Assembly (NCBI RefSeq): GCF_030646155.1
Contig: NZ_JAUTDN010000001.1
Coordinates: forward strand, 124,001-188,000
DNA from: Conexibacter sp. CPCC 205762
GTDB lineage: Bacteria; Actinomycetota; Thermoleophilia; Solirubrobacterales; Solirubrobacteraceae
Length of the DNA: 64,000 bases
Direction of reading: 5' to 3'
Under the pieces are notes generated by a model. The model did not search any database and was not told the origin of the DNA. It saw nothing but the letters and a program-made list of their open reading frames with translations. A program made the translations under genes and the position numbers. Shown piece by piece: positions 28,090 through 35,195 of the stretch; position 1 is the stretch's first letter; the number at the start of each line of letters is the position of its first letter.

Positions 28090-30083
28090 TGGGCCAGCCC
28101 GGCCACGCCGGCGGCGCGCCGCAGCGCAGCCTCAGCGCTCGCGCGCTGTTCGCGCTCGTCTACACGACCTCGGTCAGCTCGGTCTACTTCGCGCTCGGCG
28201 TCGTCGCGCATCGGGCGCTCGGGCTGACGCCGCTCGTCTTCCTCGTCGCCGGCCTCTTCTTCGCGCTCAGCTCGATGACCTACGTCGAGGGCGCGGCGCT
28301 CCACCGCGAGCGCGGTGGCTCGTCGGTCTTCGCCCGCTACGCCTTCAACGAGCTGATCAGCTTCATAGCCGGCTGGTCGATCCTGCTCGACTACTCGATC
28401 CTGATCGCCGTCACGGCCTTCACGACGACCAACTACCTGGCCGAGTTCTGGGATCCGCTCGGCTCGGGCGTGCCGGAGGTCGTCGTCGCGATCGCGATCA
28501 TCGCCGCGGTCGCGGTCTGGAACGTCAGCGGCGTCACCGTCCGCCAACTGCAGCGGCAGGTGCTGGTCGCGATCGTCGACCTCGGCGTGCAGCTGCTGGT
28601 GATCGTGCTCGGCCTGGTCCTGATCGTCCATCCGGGCGCGATCGTCGACACGATCGACCTCGGCGTGCAGCCGGCCTGGGACGACGTCGTCTTCGCGCTC
28701 ACGATCGCGACGATCGCCTTCACCGGCCTGGAGGCGGCGGCGAGCCTCGCCGGCGAGTCCAGCGGCGTCACGCGCAAGGGGCTGAAGTCGCTCGTCGGGC
28801 CCGGCTCGGCGTCGATCGTGCTCGTCTACGTCGGGATCGCGGTCGTCGCCGTCAACGCGCTGCCGGTCGCCGACGGCGCGAGCGCCTTCACGACACGCGA
28901 CATCGAGGCGCCGCTGCTCGGCGTCGCCGACGGCTTCACGCCGACGTGGCTGTCCGACGTGCTGCAGCCGCTCGTCGCGCTCGCCGCCGTGACCGCGCTG
29001 GTCGCGGCCTGCAACGGCGCGATGCTCGGCACCTCGCGGCTCTCCTACGCGCTCGCCACCAACCGCCAGATCCCCAGCGCGCTCGGCCGGCTGCATTCGA
29101 GGTTCGGCACGCCGTACGTGCTGATCGCGCTCGCCGCCTTGATCGCCTCGGCGCTCGTGATCCCGGCCGACCTCGACTTCCTCGTCGGCATCTACGCCGT
29201 CGGCGCGCTGATCGCCTTCACGATCGCCCACCTCGCGATCATCAAGCTGCGCTTCAAGGAGCCCGACCGGCCGCGGCCGTACAGCGTCCCGCTCAACATC
29301 CGCTGGCGCGGGCGGCCGGTGCCGCTGCCGGCGGTCCTCGGCGCGCTGCTGTCCGCCGCCGGCTGGCTCAGCGTGCTGGTGCTGCACACCGGCGCGCGCT
29401 GGGTCGGGCTCGCCTGGCTGGTCGGCGGCATCGCGCTGTACGTGATCTACCGCCGCATCGACGGCAACTCGCTGTTCACGCGCGTGACGGTGCCGGAGAA
29501 GGCGCTGATGCACGAGAAGCGCGACCCGGACGAGTTCGGCTCGATCCTCGTGCCGATCTTCGGCAAGCCGCTCGACGACGACATCGTCCAGACCGCCGGC
29601 CGCCTCGCCGGCACCGTCTCCGACGAGCTGGAGGAGGAGGGCGCGGTGATCGAGGCGATCTGGGTCTTCGAGATCCCGATGGCGCTGCCGATCGACGCGC
29701 GCCTGCCGGAGGCGCAGATCAGACGCGCGCAGGAGGCGCTGCGGCGCGCGAAGGCGGTCGGCGAGGAGTACGAGGGCGTGCACGTGCAGACGGCGATGGT
29801 GCGCGCCCGACGCGCCGGGCAGGGGATCGTCAACGAGGCGAAGCGGCGCGGGGTGGAGGCGATCGTGCTCGCCGCCGAGGAGCCCTCGCGTGTCCGCGGC
29901 GGCGCGCTGCTGGGCGGATCGGGCGGCCCGCTCGACAACTTCGTCGGCGAGGCGACCAAGTACGTGCTGCGCAAGGCCGAGTGCCGCGTGATCCTGACCG
30001 CCCCCGCGGCGGACGCCGTCGAGCCGCGAGCGAAGCTGCCGGAGGCGCCGGGGGCGGAGGAACCGGAGAGAGCGCAGCGCTAA
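28089..30083 (+). CDS. APC permease fused to C-terminal USP domain (KimA-like), copy 2
   Basis: A 664-residue paralogue of the permease at 25981. The permease half has LVYTTSVSSVYFALGVVAHRALGLTPLVFLVAGLFFALSSMTYVEGAA, RGGSSVFARYAFNELISF and TIAFTGLEAAASLAGESSG; the C-terminal half is USP-like (FGSILVPIFGKPLDDDIVQTAGRLAG ... EATKYVLRKAECRVIL). Compared with copy 1 the TM1 loop GNVGSSIYYALG becomes TSVSSVYFALG, so the substrate or coupling ion may differ. An acidic/Pro tail follows the USP fold. Coupled to the upstream small protein; TrkA genes follow in 10 bp. Confidence 0.9.
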   Translation: MGQPGHAGGAPQRSLSARALFALVYTTSVSSVYFALGVVAHRALGLTPLVFLVAGLFFALSSMTYVEGAALHRERGGSSVFARYAFNELISFIAGWSILLDYSILIAVTAFTTTNYLAEFWDPLGSGVPEVVVAIAIIAAVAVWNVSGVTVRQLQRQVLVAIVDLGVQLLVIVLGLVLIVHPGAIVDTIDLGVQPAWDDVVFALTIATIAFTGLEAAASLAGESSGVTRKGLKSLVGPGSASIVLVYVGIAVVAVNALPVADGASAFTTRDIEAPLLGVADGFTPTWLSDVLQPLVALAAVTALVAACNGAMLGTSRLSYALATNRQIPSALGRLHSRFGTPYVLIALAALIASALVIPADLDFLVGIYAVGALIAFTIAHLAIIKLRFKEPDRPRPYSVPLNIRWRGRPVPLPAVLGALLSAAGWLSVLVLHTGARWVGLAWLVGGIALYVIYRRIDGNSLFTRVTVPEKALMHEKRDPDEFGSILVPIFGKPLDDDIVQTAGRLAGTVSDELEEEGAVIEAIWVFEIPMALPIDARLPEAQIRRAQEALRRAKAVGEEYEGVHVQTAMVRARRAGQGIVNEAKRRGVEAIVLAAEEPSRVRGGALLGGSGGPLDNFVGEATKYVLRKAECRVILTAPAADAVEPRAKLPEAPGAEEPERAQR

Positions 30084-30093
30084 TCTTCCGCTC

Positions 30094-30519
30094 ATGCTGA
30101 TCCTGATCGTCGGTGCGGGGCGTGTCGGCTCCGCCGTCGCCAAACAAGCGCTCGAGGCCGGTCACGAGGTCTCGGTGCTCGACCAGGACCCGCTCTCGCA
30201 CGAGCAGCTCGACAAGGACCTGGTCGACACGTGGGAGGACGCCGGCGGCCGCTTCACCGTCGGCACCGCGCTGGAGGTCGACGCGCTCGTCGAGGCCGGC
30301 ATCGAGCAGGCCGACGTCTTCATCGCCGCCACCCGCGGTGACAACACCAATCTGGTGGTCGCGCAGATCGCGCAGAAGCGCTTCAACGTCCCGCGCGTGA
30401 TCGTGCGCGTCGCCGACCCGGCCCGCGCGGCCTGGTACGCCGAGCAGGGGCTGCAGACGATCTGCCCGACCCAGCACGCCATCGACCTCGTGGCGAAGGC
30501 CGCGCTGACGCCGGCGTAA
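30094..30519 (+). CDS. Single-domain TrkA-N (RCK) protein
   Basis: A 141-residue NAD-binding RCK domain: LILIVGAGRVGSAVAKQALEAGHEVSVLDQDPL, an acidic partner loop, VGTALEVDALVEAGIEQADVFIAATRGDNTNLVVAQIAQKRFNVPRVIVRVADPARAAWY. It lacks the C-terminal RCK_C domain, so it probably pairs with the next protein. RCK proteins gate potassium channels and transporters in response to nucleotides. Located 10 bp after the second permease. Confidence 0.92.
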   Translation: MLILIVGAGRVGSAVAKQALEAGHEVSVLDQDPLSHEQLDKDLVDTWEDAGGRFTVGTALEVDALVEAGIEQADVFIAATRGDNTNLVVAQIAQKRFNVPRVIVRVADPARAAWYAEQGLQTICPTQHAIDLVAKAALTPA

Positions 30520-30531
30520 GGGGAAGCTGCC

Positions 30532-31203
30532 GTGTACGTGATCATCGCCGGAGCCGGCAAGGTCGGCTGGAACCTCGCCCGCGAGCTGCTCTCCAAGGAC
30601 CACGAGGTGACGCTGATCGAGGACGATCGTCGTCGCTACCTCGTCGTCGAGCAGGAGCTGGAGCACGCCGTCCAGTACGGCGACGCGACCGAGCTGTGGG
30701 TGCTGGAGCGCGCCGGCATCCAGCGCGCCGACCTCGTCATCGCCGTCACCGGCGACGACGAGGACAACATGCTGATCTGCCAGATGGCGAAGGAGAAGTA
30801 CCTGACGCAGCGGATCGTCGCGCGCGTCAACAACCCCCGCAACCTGCAGCACTTCAAGCTGCTGGGGATCCAGCCGGCCGTCTCCGCGACCGACCTGATC
30901 CTGCGCCTGATCGAGCACGAGGTGCCGCAGTACGGCCTCGTCCAGCTGCTGGCGCTGGAGGGCGAGCGGCTGGAGATCATCGAGCTGGAGGTCGTCCAGG
31001 GCGCGGCCGCCGCGGGCCTGCGCGTCGAGGAGGTCCCGCTGCCGGACGGCTGCCTGATCATCTCCGTGCTGCGCGACGGCGGCGGCTTCGTGCCGAAGTC
31101 CGACACCGTCATCGAGGCCGGCGACGAGGTCCTGCTGATCCTCGACCCGGGCCTCGAGTCGGCGATCACGCCGCAGTTCACGCAGAGCACGGCGGCGGCC
31201 TGA
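30532..31203 (+). CDS. trkA: TrkA-like protein, RCK_N plus RCK_C
   Basis: A 223-residue regulator with an N-terminal Rossmann domain (YVIIAGAGKVGWNLARELLSKDHEVTLIEDDRRR, GDATELWVLERAGIQRADLVIAVTGDDEDNMLICQMAK) and a C-terminal RCK_C domain (LEIIELEVVQGAAAAGLRVEEVPLPDGCLIISVLRDGGGFVPKSDTVIEAGDEVLLIL). RCK_C domains bind ligands, in several lineages c-di-AMP. No TrkH/KtrB channel is nearby, so its membrane partners are probably the two APC-USP permeases. GTG start with an AAGGGGAAG ribosome site; TGATG overlap into the flavoprotein gene. Confidence 0.93.
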   Translation: MYVIIAGAGKVGWNLARELLSKDHEVTLIEDDRRRYLVVEQELEHAVQYGDATELWVLERAGIQRADLVIAVTGDDEDNMLICQMAKEKYLTQRIVARVNNPRNLQHFKLLGIQPAVSATDLILRLIEHEVPQYGLVQLLALEGERLEIIELEVVQGAAAAGLRVEEVPLPDGCLIISVLRDGGGFVPKSDTVIEAGDEVLLILDPGLESAITPQFTQSTAAA

Positions 31204-32459
31204 TGGCCGATCGTCATGTCGCGCACCTGCTGATCGGCGGCGGGCTCGCCTCCGCCTCCTGCGCGCGCTGGCTGCGCGAGGGCGGGGCTTCCGGGGACAT
31301 CCTGCTGGTCGGCCGCGAGCCCGACCTGCCGTACGAGCGGCCGCCGCTGTCGAAGGAGTACCTCAGCGGCGCCGGGTCGCGCGAGGACGCGCTCTGGAGA
31401 CCGGCCTCGTGGTACGACGAGCAGCGGATCGAGGTGCTGCAGCGCACCTCGGTGATGAAGCTGAACACGGAGGAGCAGGTCGCGACGCTCTCCACGAAGG
31501 AGACCGTCTCCTTCGACACCGCGCTCGTCGCGACCGGCGCGAACGTGCGGCGGCTGCCGGTCGACGGCGCGCAGCTGGAGGGGATCTCCTACTTGCGCGC
31601 GTTCGGCAACGCCGAGCAGATCAGAGCCGAGGGCGCGGGCAAGCGCGTCGTGCTGATCGGCGGCTCCTACATCGGCTGCGAGGTCGCGGCGACGCTGACC
31701 GGGCTGGGCGCGCAGTGCACGATCGTGATGCAGGAGGACGTGGCGCTGTCGCGGACCTTCGGCGCGGAGGCCGGGCGCTTCTTCCAGTCGCAGCTGGAGC
31801 AGCACGGGATCGCGTTCGTCGCCGGCGACGCGCTGGAGCGGTTCGAGGGCTCCGGCGATGCGGTCGAGCGGGTCGTGACCGCGGCGGGCGTGACGCTGGA
31901 CGCCGACGCGGTCGTGATCGGCGCGGGCGTCGCTCCTGATGTGATGCTGGCGCGCTCGGCAGGCTTGGAGCTGGACGCCGATCTCGGCGGGATCGCCTGC
32001 GACGCGCGCCTGCGCACGTCGGCGCGCGGGATCTGGGCGGCCGGCGACATCGCCGCCTACGACAGCGTCATCCACGGCCGGCGGATCCGCGTCGAGCACT
32101 GGGATGCGGCGCTGCAGCAGGGCAAGACGGCGGCGCGCTCGATGCTCGGCGAGGACGTCGTCCACGACGTCGTGCCGTACTTCTTCTCCGACCTCGCCGA
32201 CTGGGCCTCGCTGGAGTACGTCGGGCCGGCGCGCGAGTGGGACAGAGAGGTCGTGCGCGGCTCGTACGAGAGCGGCGAGTTCAGCACCTGGTACGTGTCC
32301 GGCGGCCGGGTCGCCGGCTGTCTCTCCGTCGGCCGCTCCGACGACCTCGATCATGCCCGTCGTCTGATCACCGCCGGCGAGGCGCTCGAGCCGGCCGACG
32401 TGGTCCGCCTCGGCGACGCCTCCACCGACCTCGCCACGATCGGCCCGGCGGCGGCGTAG
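31203..32459 (+). CDS. FAD-dependent NAD(P)H oxidoreductase (ferredoxin-reductase/AIF type)
   Basis: A 418-residue two-dinucleotide-fold flavoprotein. FAD site: HLLIGGGLASASCARWLREGG and the late GIWAAGDIAAYDS; NAD(P)H site: RVVLIGGSYIGCEVAATLTGLGAQ. PYERPPLSKEYL is typical of rubredoxin/ferredoxin reductases. The C-terminal domain (SLEYVGPAREWDREVVRGSYESGEFSTWYVSGGRVAGC) matches the AIF/reductase C-domain. There are no CxxC redox residues. Coupled by TGATG to trkA, which is unusual: it may link the transport cassette to NAD(P)H state. Confidence 0.9.
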   Translation: MADRHVAHLLIGGGLASASCARWLREGGASGDILLVGREPDLPYERPPLSKEYLSGAGSREDALWRPASWYDEQRIEVLQRTSVMKLNTEEQVATLSTKETVSFDTALVATGANVRRLPVDGAQLEGISYLRAFGNAEQIRAEGAGKRVVLIGGSYIGCEVAATLTGLGAQCTIVMQEDVALSRTFGAEAGRFFQSQLEQHGIAFVAGDALERFEGSGDAVERVVTAAGVTLDADAVVIGAGVAPDVMLARSAGLELDADLGGIACDARLRTSARGIWAAGDIAAYDSVIHGRRIRVEHWDAALQQGKTAARSMLGEDVVHDVVPYFFSDLADWASLEYVGPAREWDREVVRGSYESGEFSTWYVSGGRVAGCLSVGRSDDLDHARRLITAGEALEPADVVRLGDASTDLATIGPAAA

Positions 32460-32505
32460 CGGCGCCGGCCGACGGCGCGCGGATGCAGCGGCGGGGGAGG
32501 ATCGG

Positions 32506-33300
32506 ATGACGCGGCGACGGCAGGAGCATCGGCCGGGCAGAGGCGACGCCGGCGGCGTCCGCGGCGAGCGGCGCGGCTGGAACGAGGCGACCCGCCGGCG
32601 GCTGGGCGGCGGCGCCGGGCAGGGGACGGCGCCGAGCGCCTTCCGCGTCGCGCTCGGCGACGACGAGCACCACGGCGGCGACGACGGCACTGGCGCCGGC
32701 GAGACGCGCGAGCGGATCGCGACGATCGCGGTGACGCTGCGCGCCTTCGCCCGCGCCAGCGGCGCCGATGCCGCGATGCTGCTGCTCGACCGCGGCGAGA
32801 ACGGCCACCCGTTCGTCGTCGAGTGCCCCGCCGACGGACCGGTCGTGCTGGCCGAGGGCGAGCAGGCGGTCGAGCTCGACCCCGACCGCCTCGCCGCCGA
32901 CCCGCTCCCGCTGCCCGCGATCCCCGCCCCGCCCGACGCCAGCTTCACCGCCGAGGCGCTGCGCCCGGCGCTCGCGGCATCGGCTGGCGCGCCTTCGCTG
33001 CGCGACCCGGTCGCGCCGCCGGCCGCCGATGCCGCTGCGCCCGCCGATGCCTCGGGTGACGCCGCCGCGCCGCTCGCCCCGCGCGACGTGGCCGGCCCCG
33101 CCGCGCTCGCGACGGCGGCTGCGCTGGCGAGCGCGATGCGGGCGCTGATCGCGCTCTTCCCCGGTCGCAGCGTCCTGACCGCGACCTTCCCGACGGCGGA
33201 CGAGGCGACGCCGTTCCACCTCGCCGTCCGCACCGGCGACCCGATCGTCGCCGCGCTCGGCAAGCAGCAGTTCGAGATGCCGCCCGGCTGGCCGGCCTAG
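32506..33300 (+). CDS. Hypothetical protein with GAF/sensor-like core
   Basis: A 264-residue protein that I do not recognise. It begins with a highly charged disordered region (Arg/Gly, then DDEHHGGDDGTGAGETR), followed by a compact segment (RIATIAVTLRAFARASGADAAMLLLDRGENGHPFVVECPADGPVVLAEGEQAVEL) that reads like the first strands of a GAF-type sensor, an Ala/Pro-rich linker, and a last segment (ALIALFPGRSVLTATFPTADEATPFHLAVRTGDPIVAAL). A strong ribosome site (gggggagg) lies 7 bases before the ATG, supporting expression. It is 46 bp after the flavoprotein. Confidence 0.68.
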   Translation: MTRRRQEHRPGRGDAGGVRGERRGWNEATRRRLGGGAGQGTAPSAFRVALGDDEHHGGDDGTGAGETRERIATIAVTLRAFARASGADAAMLLLDRGENGHPFVVECPADGPVVLAEGEQAVELDPDRLAADPLPLPAIPAPPDASFTAEALRPALAASAGAPSLRDPVAPPAADAAAPADASGDAAAPLAPRDVAGPAALATAAALASAMRALIALFPGRSVLTATFPTADEATPFHLAVRTGDPIVAALGKQQFEMPPGWPA

Positions 33301-33386
33301 CCGCAGATACAAGACGACGGCCGTAGACGCGCCAACGCGCCGATGAGAGCCTGACTGAGTGGTCAGCGCCTGATTTCGGTGCGGCT

Positions 33387-33418
33387 CCTCCAGAACTGCT
33401 GGAGGCTCCAACCTCCAG
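33387..33418 (+). promoter_or_regulatory. Mutually exclusive hairpin pair (attenuator-like)
   Basis: The arm ctggagg (33399-33405) can pair either with cctccag upstream (33387-33393, 5-nt loop) or with cctccag downstream (33412-33418, 6-nt loop). Either outer arm could also pair with the GGAGG ribosome-site sequence at 33441-33445. This is the geometry of a translational or transcriptional switch. A function has not been shown. Confidence 0.5.
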
Positions 33419-33444
33419 CCGGGACTCCGGTCCTGAGAACGGAG

Positions 33445-33516
33445 GTGACGCGCATAGAGATCATCGCGCTGACGATGGCGTTGCTGTGGCTCATCGATCG
33501 GATGAACCGCAACTGA
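33445..33516 (+). CDS. Possible 23-residue hydrophobic micropeptide
   Basis: Reading from GTG 33445 gives VTRIEIIALTMALLWLIDRM and NRN then TGA: one short hydrophobic segment with charged ends, like leader peptides or type I toxins. The start is uncertain: GGAGG touches the GTG, so initiation at the ATA 33454 (8-nt spacing) or an in-frame upstream GTG (33379) is also possible. Evidence is only the ribosome-site sequence, the frame and the structured leader in front. Confidence 0.3.
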   Translation: MTRIEIIALTMALLWLIDRMNRN

Positions 33517-33555
33517 TCGCCGGCCCGGCGTCGTCACGAGGCGCCGGGCCAAAAA

Positions 33556-33584
33556 GAAAGCCCGGGGTCACGACCCGGGCTTTC
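33556..33584. terminator. Bidirectional intrinsic terminator
   Basis: Arms gaaagcccggggtc and gacccgggctttc (one bulged base). On the minus strand the stem is followed by an excellent T-run (TTTCTTTTT); on the plus strand it ends in CTTTC. It terminates the micro-ORF unit and anything arriving from the tRNA side on the other strand. Confidence 0.85.
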
Positions 33585-33731
33585 AAAAGGAGGCGGGATC
33601 GAGATCCTCGCTCTGACCGATAGACACGATAGGCGGCGGCGTCGCGGGGTTCAACAGCAGCTATGTTGGAGGGGCGACGGGGAGGAGACATCTCGTGAGC
33701 GAAATGTCTATTCTCTTTCGCCGCACCGCGT

Positions 33732-33802
33732 TGCGGGATCGTCTAATGGCAAGACACTCGGCTCTGGACCGAGTAATCGGGGTTCGAATCCCTGTCCCGC
33801 AG
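33732..33802 (+). tRNA. tRNA-Gln (anticodon CTG)
   Basis: A full cloverleaf: acceptor TGCGGGA/TCCCGCA, D-arm GTCTAATGGCAAGAC, anticodon arm CTCGG-CTCTGGA-CCGAG with anticodon CTG (reads CAG, glutamine), and T-arm GGGGTTCGAATCCCT. The discriminator is G at 33802 and CCA is not encoded. 71 nt. A terminator follows within 5 bp. Confidence 0.96.
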
Positions 33803-33806
33803 TAGT

Positions 33807-33832
33807 GAAAGCCCCGTGAATGCGGGGCTTTC
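33807..33832 (+). terminator. Intrinsic terminator after tRNA-Gln
   Basis: Perfect 10-bp stem gaaagccccg/cggggctttc with loop tgaatg, then gccgtttt. It shares the GAAAGCCC...GGGCTTTC style of the terminator at 33556 and is likely usable in both directions. Confidence 0.85.
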
Positions 33833-33872
33833 GCCGTTTTGGAGCATCGTTGGCGCGGATACGTTTGCGGGC

Positions 33873-34310
33873 GTGACCGCACAGCTTTCCGACGCACTCC
33901 ACGCACGCATCAGCGACCTGTCCGAGGCGGGCAACGAGCTCGCTGACGACGGCGATCTGGCCGGCGCCGAGCGGACCTGGCTGGGGGCCGTTCCGCTGCT
34001 GCCCGAGCCGGCCGTCCAGTGGGAGGCGTACACCTGGCTGTGGGCGTCGATCGGCGACGTCCGCTACGACCAGGACGACTTCGCCGGCGCCGCCGACGCC
34101 TTCTTCAACGCGCTCAACGGCGCCGGCGGGATCGAGAACCCGTTCGTGCACTTCATGCTCGGCAAGGCGCTCCTGCGCACCGATCGCCGGCCGCGCGCGA
34201 TCGACGAGCTGCTGCGGGCGTACCTGCTCGACGACGAGCTGTTCGAGATCGACGACGAGGGCGAGGAGCTGCTGCAGGCGATGCGCGACTTCGGCGTGCG
34301 CGACATCTGA
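33873..34310 (+). CDS. Tetratricopeptide-repeat-like protein
   Basis: A 145-residue acidic helical protein. Helix pairs of TPR spacing are visible: AGNELADDGDLAGAERTWLGAVPLLPE, YTWLWASIGDVRYDQDDFAGAADAFFNALN and ENPFVHFMLGKALLRTDRRPRAIDELLRAYLLDDELFEIDDEGEELLQAM. The last pattern (NPF-H-LGKALL...A-ELLRAYL) recurs in widespread small TPR proteins of unknown function. GTG start at 33873 chosen to exclude the terminator-derived upstream reading. A scaffold or adaptor role is likely. Confidence 0.82.
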   Translation: MTAQLSDALHARISDLSEAGNELADDGDLAGAERTWLGAVPLLPEPAVQWEAYTWLWASIGDVRYDQDDFAGAADAFFNALNGAGGIENPFVHFMLGKALLRTDRRPRAIDELLRAYLLDDELFEIDDEGEELLQAMRDFGVRDI

Positions 34311-34321
34311 GGCGCCGCGAC

Positions 34322-34337
34322 TGTCGCGCAGTTGACA
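34322..34337. promoter_or_regulatory. TGTC-N8-GACA palindrome upstream of exported-protein gene
   Basis: TGTCGCGCAGTTGACA is near-palindromic and contains a consensus -35 element, TTGACA (34332-34337). It matches 14 of 16 bases of a site at the cyclase start (36923-36938). A longer two-tier hairpin (about 34316-34353) surrounds it. It could be an operator of the Crp/Fnr protein encoded at 38897. Confidence 0.45.
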
Positions 34338-34446
34338 CTGCGCACGTCGCGGAATGAGCGGAAGGGGAGGGCGGCGGGGAGCAGTCTTGGGTCCATCGAA
34401 AGCGGCGGGCACCGGGCTCGCCGACAGGGACTCCAGGAGGATCACC

Positions 34447-35133
34447 ATGCGCTCCATCGCCCTCACCCGCACCGCCGTCTCCGCCGCCATCGCCGCCGCT
34501 GCGCTCGCCGGCGCCGTGTCGGTCGCCGACGCCGCGCCGCGCGTCAGCGGCGCTTCGCTCAAGCAGGGCAGCCTGCCGGGCAACCGGCTCAAGGCGAACT
34601 CGCTGACCGGCGTGCAGATCAACGAGTCGAAGCTCGGGATCGTGCCGGTCGCGAGACTGACCAACTTCGCCGAGCTGGCGAGAGAGGCGCAGCATGCCAG
34701 GGAGGCCGACCACGCCGTCAACGCCGACCACGCGACCAGCGCCGACAGCGCCAGAACCGCTGACAGCGCCAGAACGGCCGAGACGGCGAGAAGCGCCGAC
34801 GACGCGAAGAAGCTCGGCGGCCGCGAGCCGTCCGCGTACATGGGCAGCTCGGTCCGCACCGTCTTCGTCGCCAGCGGCACGATCTCCGGCGCCGACGGCT
34901 CGACCAGCGTCACCGCCTCCTGCAACCCCGACGAGATCGCGATCGGCGGCGGTGGCGGCTGGTTCCAGGTCGCCAGCGACACGCCGACGCAGCTCGACGC
35001 GAAGGTGACCGCCTCGGTGCCGTCGCCGACGACCGGCGGCGCGATGGACGGCTGGACCGTCGCCGGCCGCAACAGCAGCGGCACCAACCGCGTCCTGCGC
35101 GCCTACGCCGTCTGCACCCCGCGCTTCAGCTGA
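34447..35133 (+). CDS. Exported protein with Ala-rich AD-x-A repeats
   Basis: A 228-residue secreted protein: signal peptide (MRSIALTRTAVSAAIAAAALAGAVSVADA), a segment GASLKQGSLPGNRLKANSLTGVQINESKLG of the kind found in bacterial repeat proteins that build beta-solenoid or stalk structures, then residues ~78-120 of seven- to eight-residue repeats (AREADHAVNADHATSADSARTAD...). The C-terminal ~100 residues form a globular domain with two cysteines (VTASCNPDEIAIGGGGGW ... YAVCTP). A GGAGG lies 6 bases before ATG 34447. Function unknown; surface adhesion or stalk is a guess. Confidence 0.78.
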   Translation: MRSIALTRTAVSAAIAAAALAGAVSVADAAPRVSGASLKQGSLPGNRLKANSLTGVQINESKLGIVPVARLTNFAELAREAQHAREADHAVNADHATSADSARTADSARTAETARSADDAKKLGGREPSAYMGSSVRTVFVASGTISGADGSTSVTASCNPDEIAIGGGGGWFQVASDTPTQLDAKVTASVPSPTTGGAMDGWTVAGRNSSGTNRVLRAYAVCTPRFS

Positions 35134-35195
35134 CCCCGGTGCGGTGGGCTCGCCGCGGCTCCGCCGCCCGCCCCGCGCCCGCTCGCGGTCCGCGC

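Larger units (their letters stand above)
33301..33731. other. Non-coding interval: structured leader, micro-ORF, bidirectional terminator
   Basis: Between the hypothetical gene and tRNA-Gln. Contents: three alternating complementary arms (33387-33393, 33399-33405, 33412-33418), a GGAGG at 33441-33445, a short open frame to 33516, a perfect 9-bp stem ggcccggcg/cgccgggcc (about 33523-33550), the bidirectional terminator at 33556-33584, and about 140 bp that I cannot explain before the tRNA, including the inverted pair gacat/atgtc around 33696-33718. Confidence 0.55.

Noticed and set aside
30636-33263. Long minus-strand open frame opposite trkA/flavoprotein
   Set aside because: Low-complexity antisense translation without motifs, opposite to well-supported coding genes.
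33491-33691. Small minus-strand protein across the bidirectional terminator
   Set aside because: The frame reads straight through the terminator stem and lacks a ribosome site.
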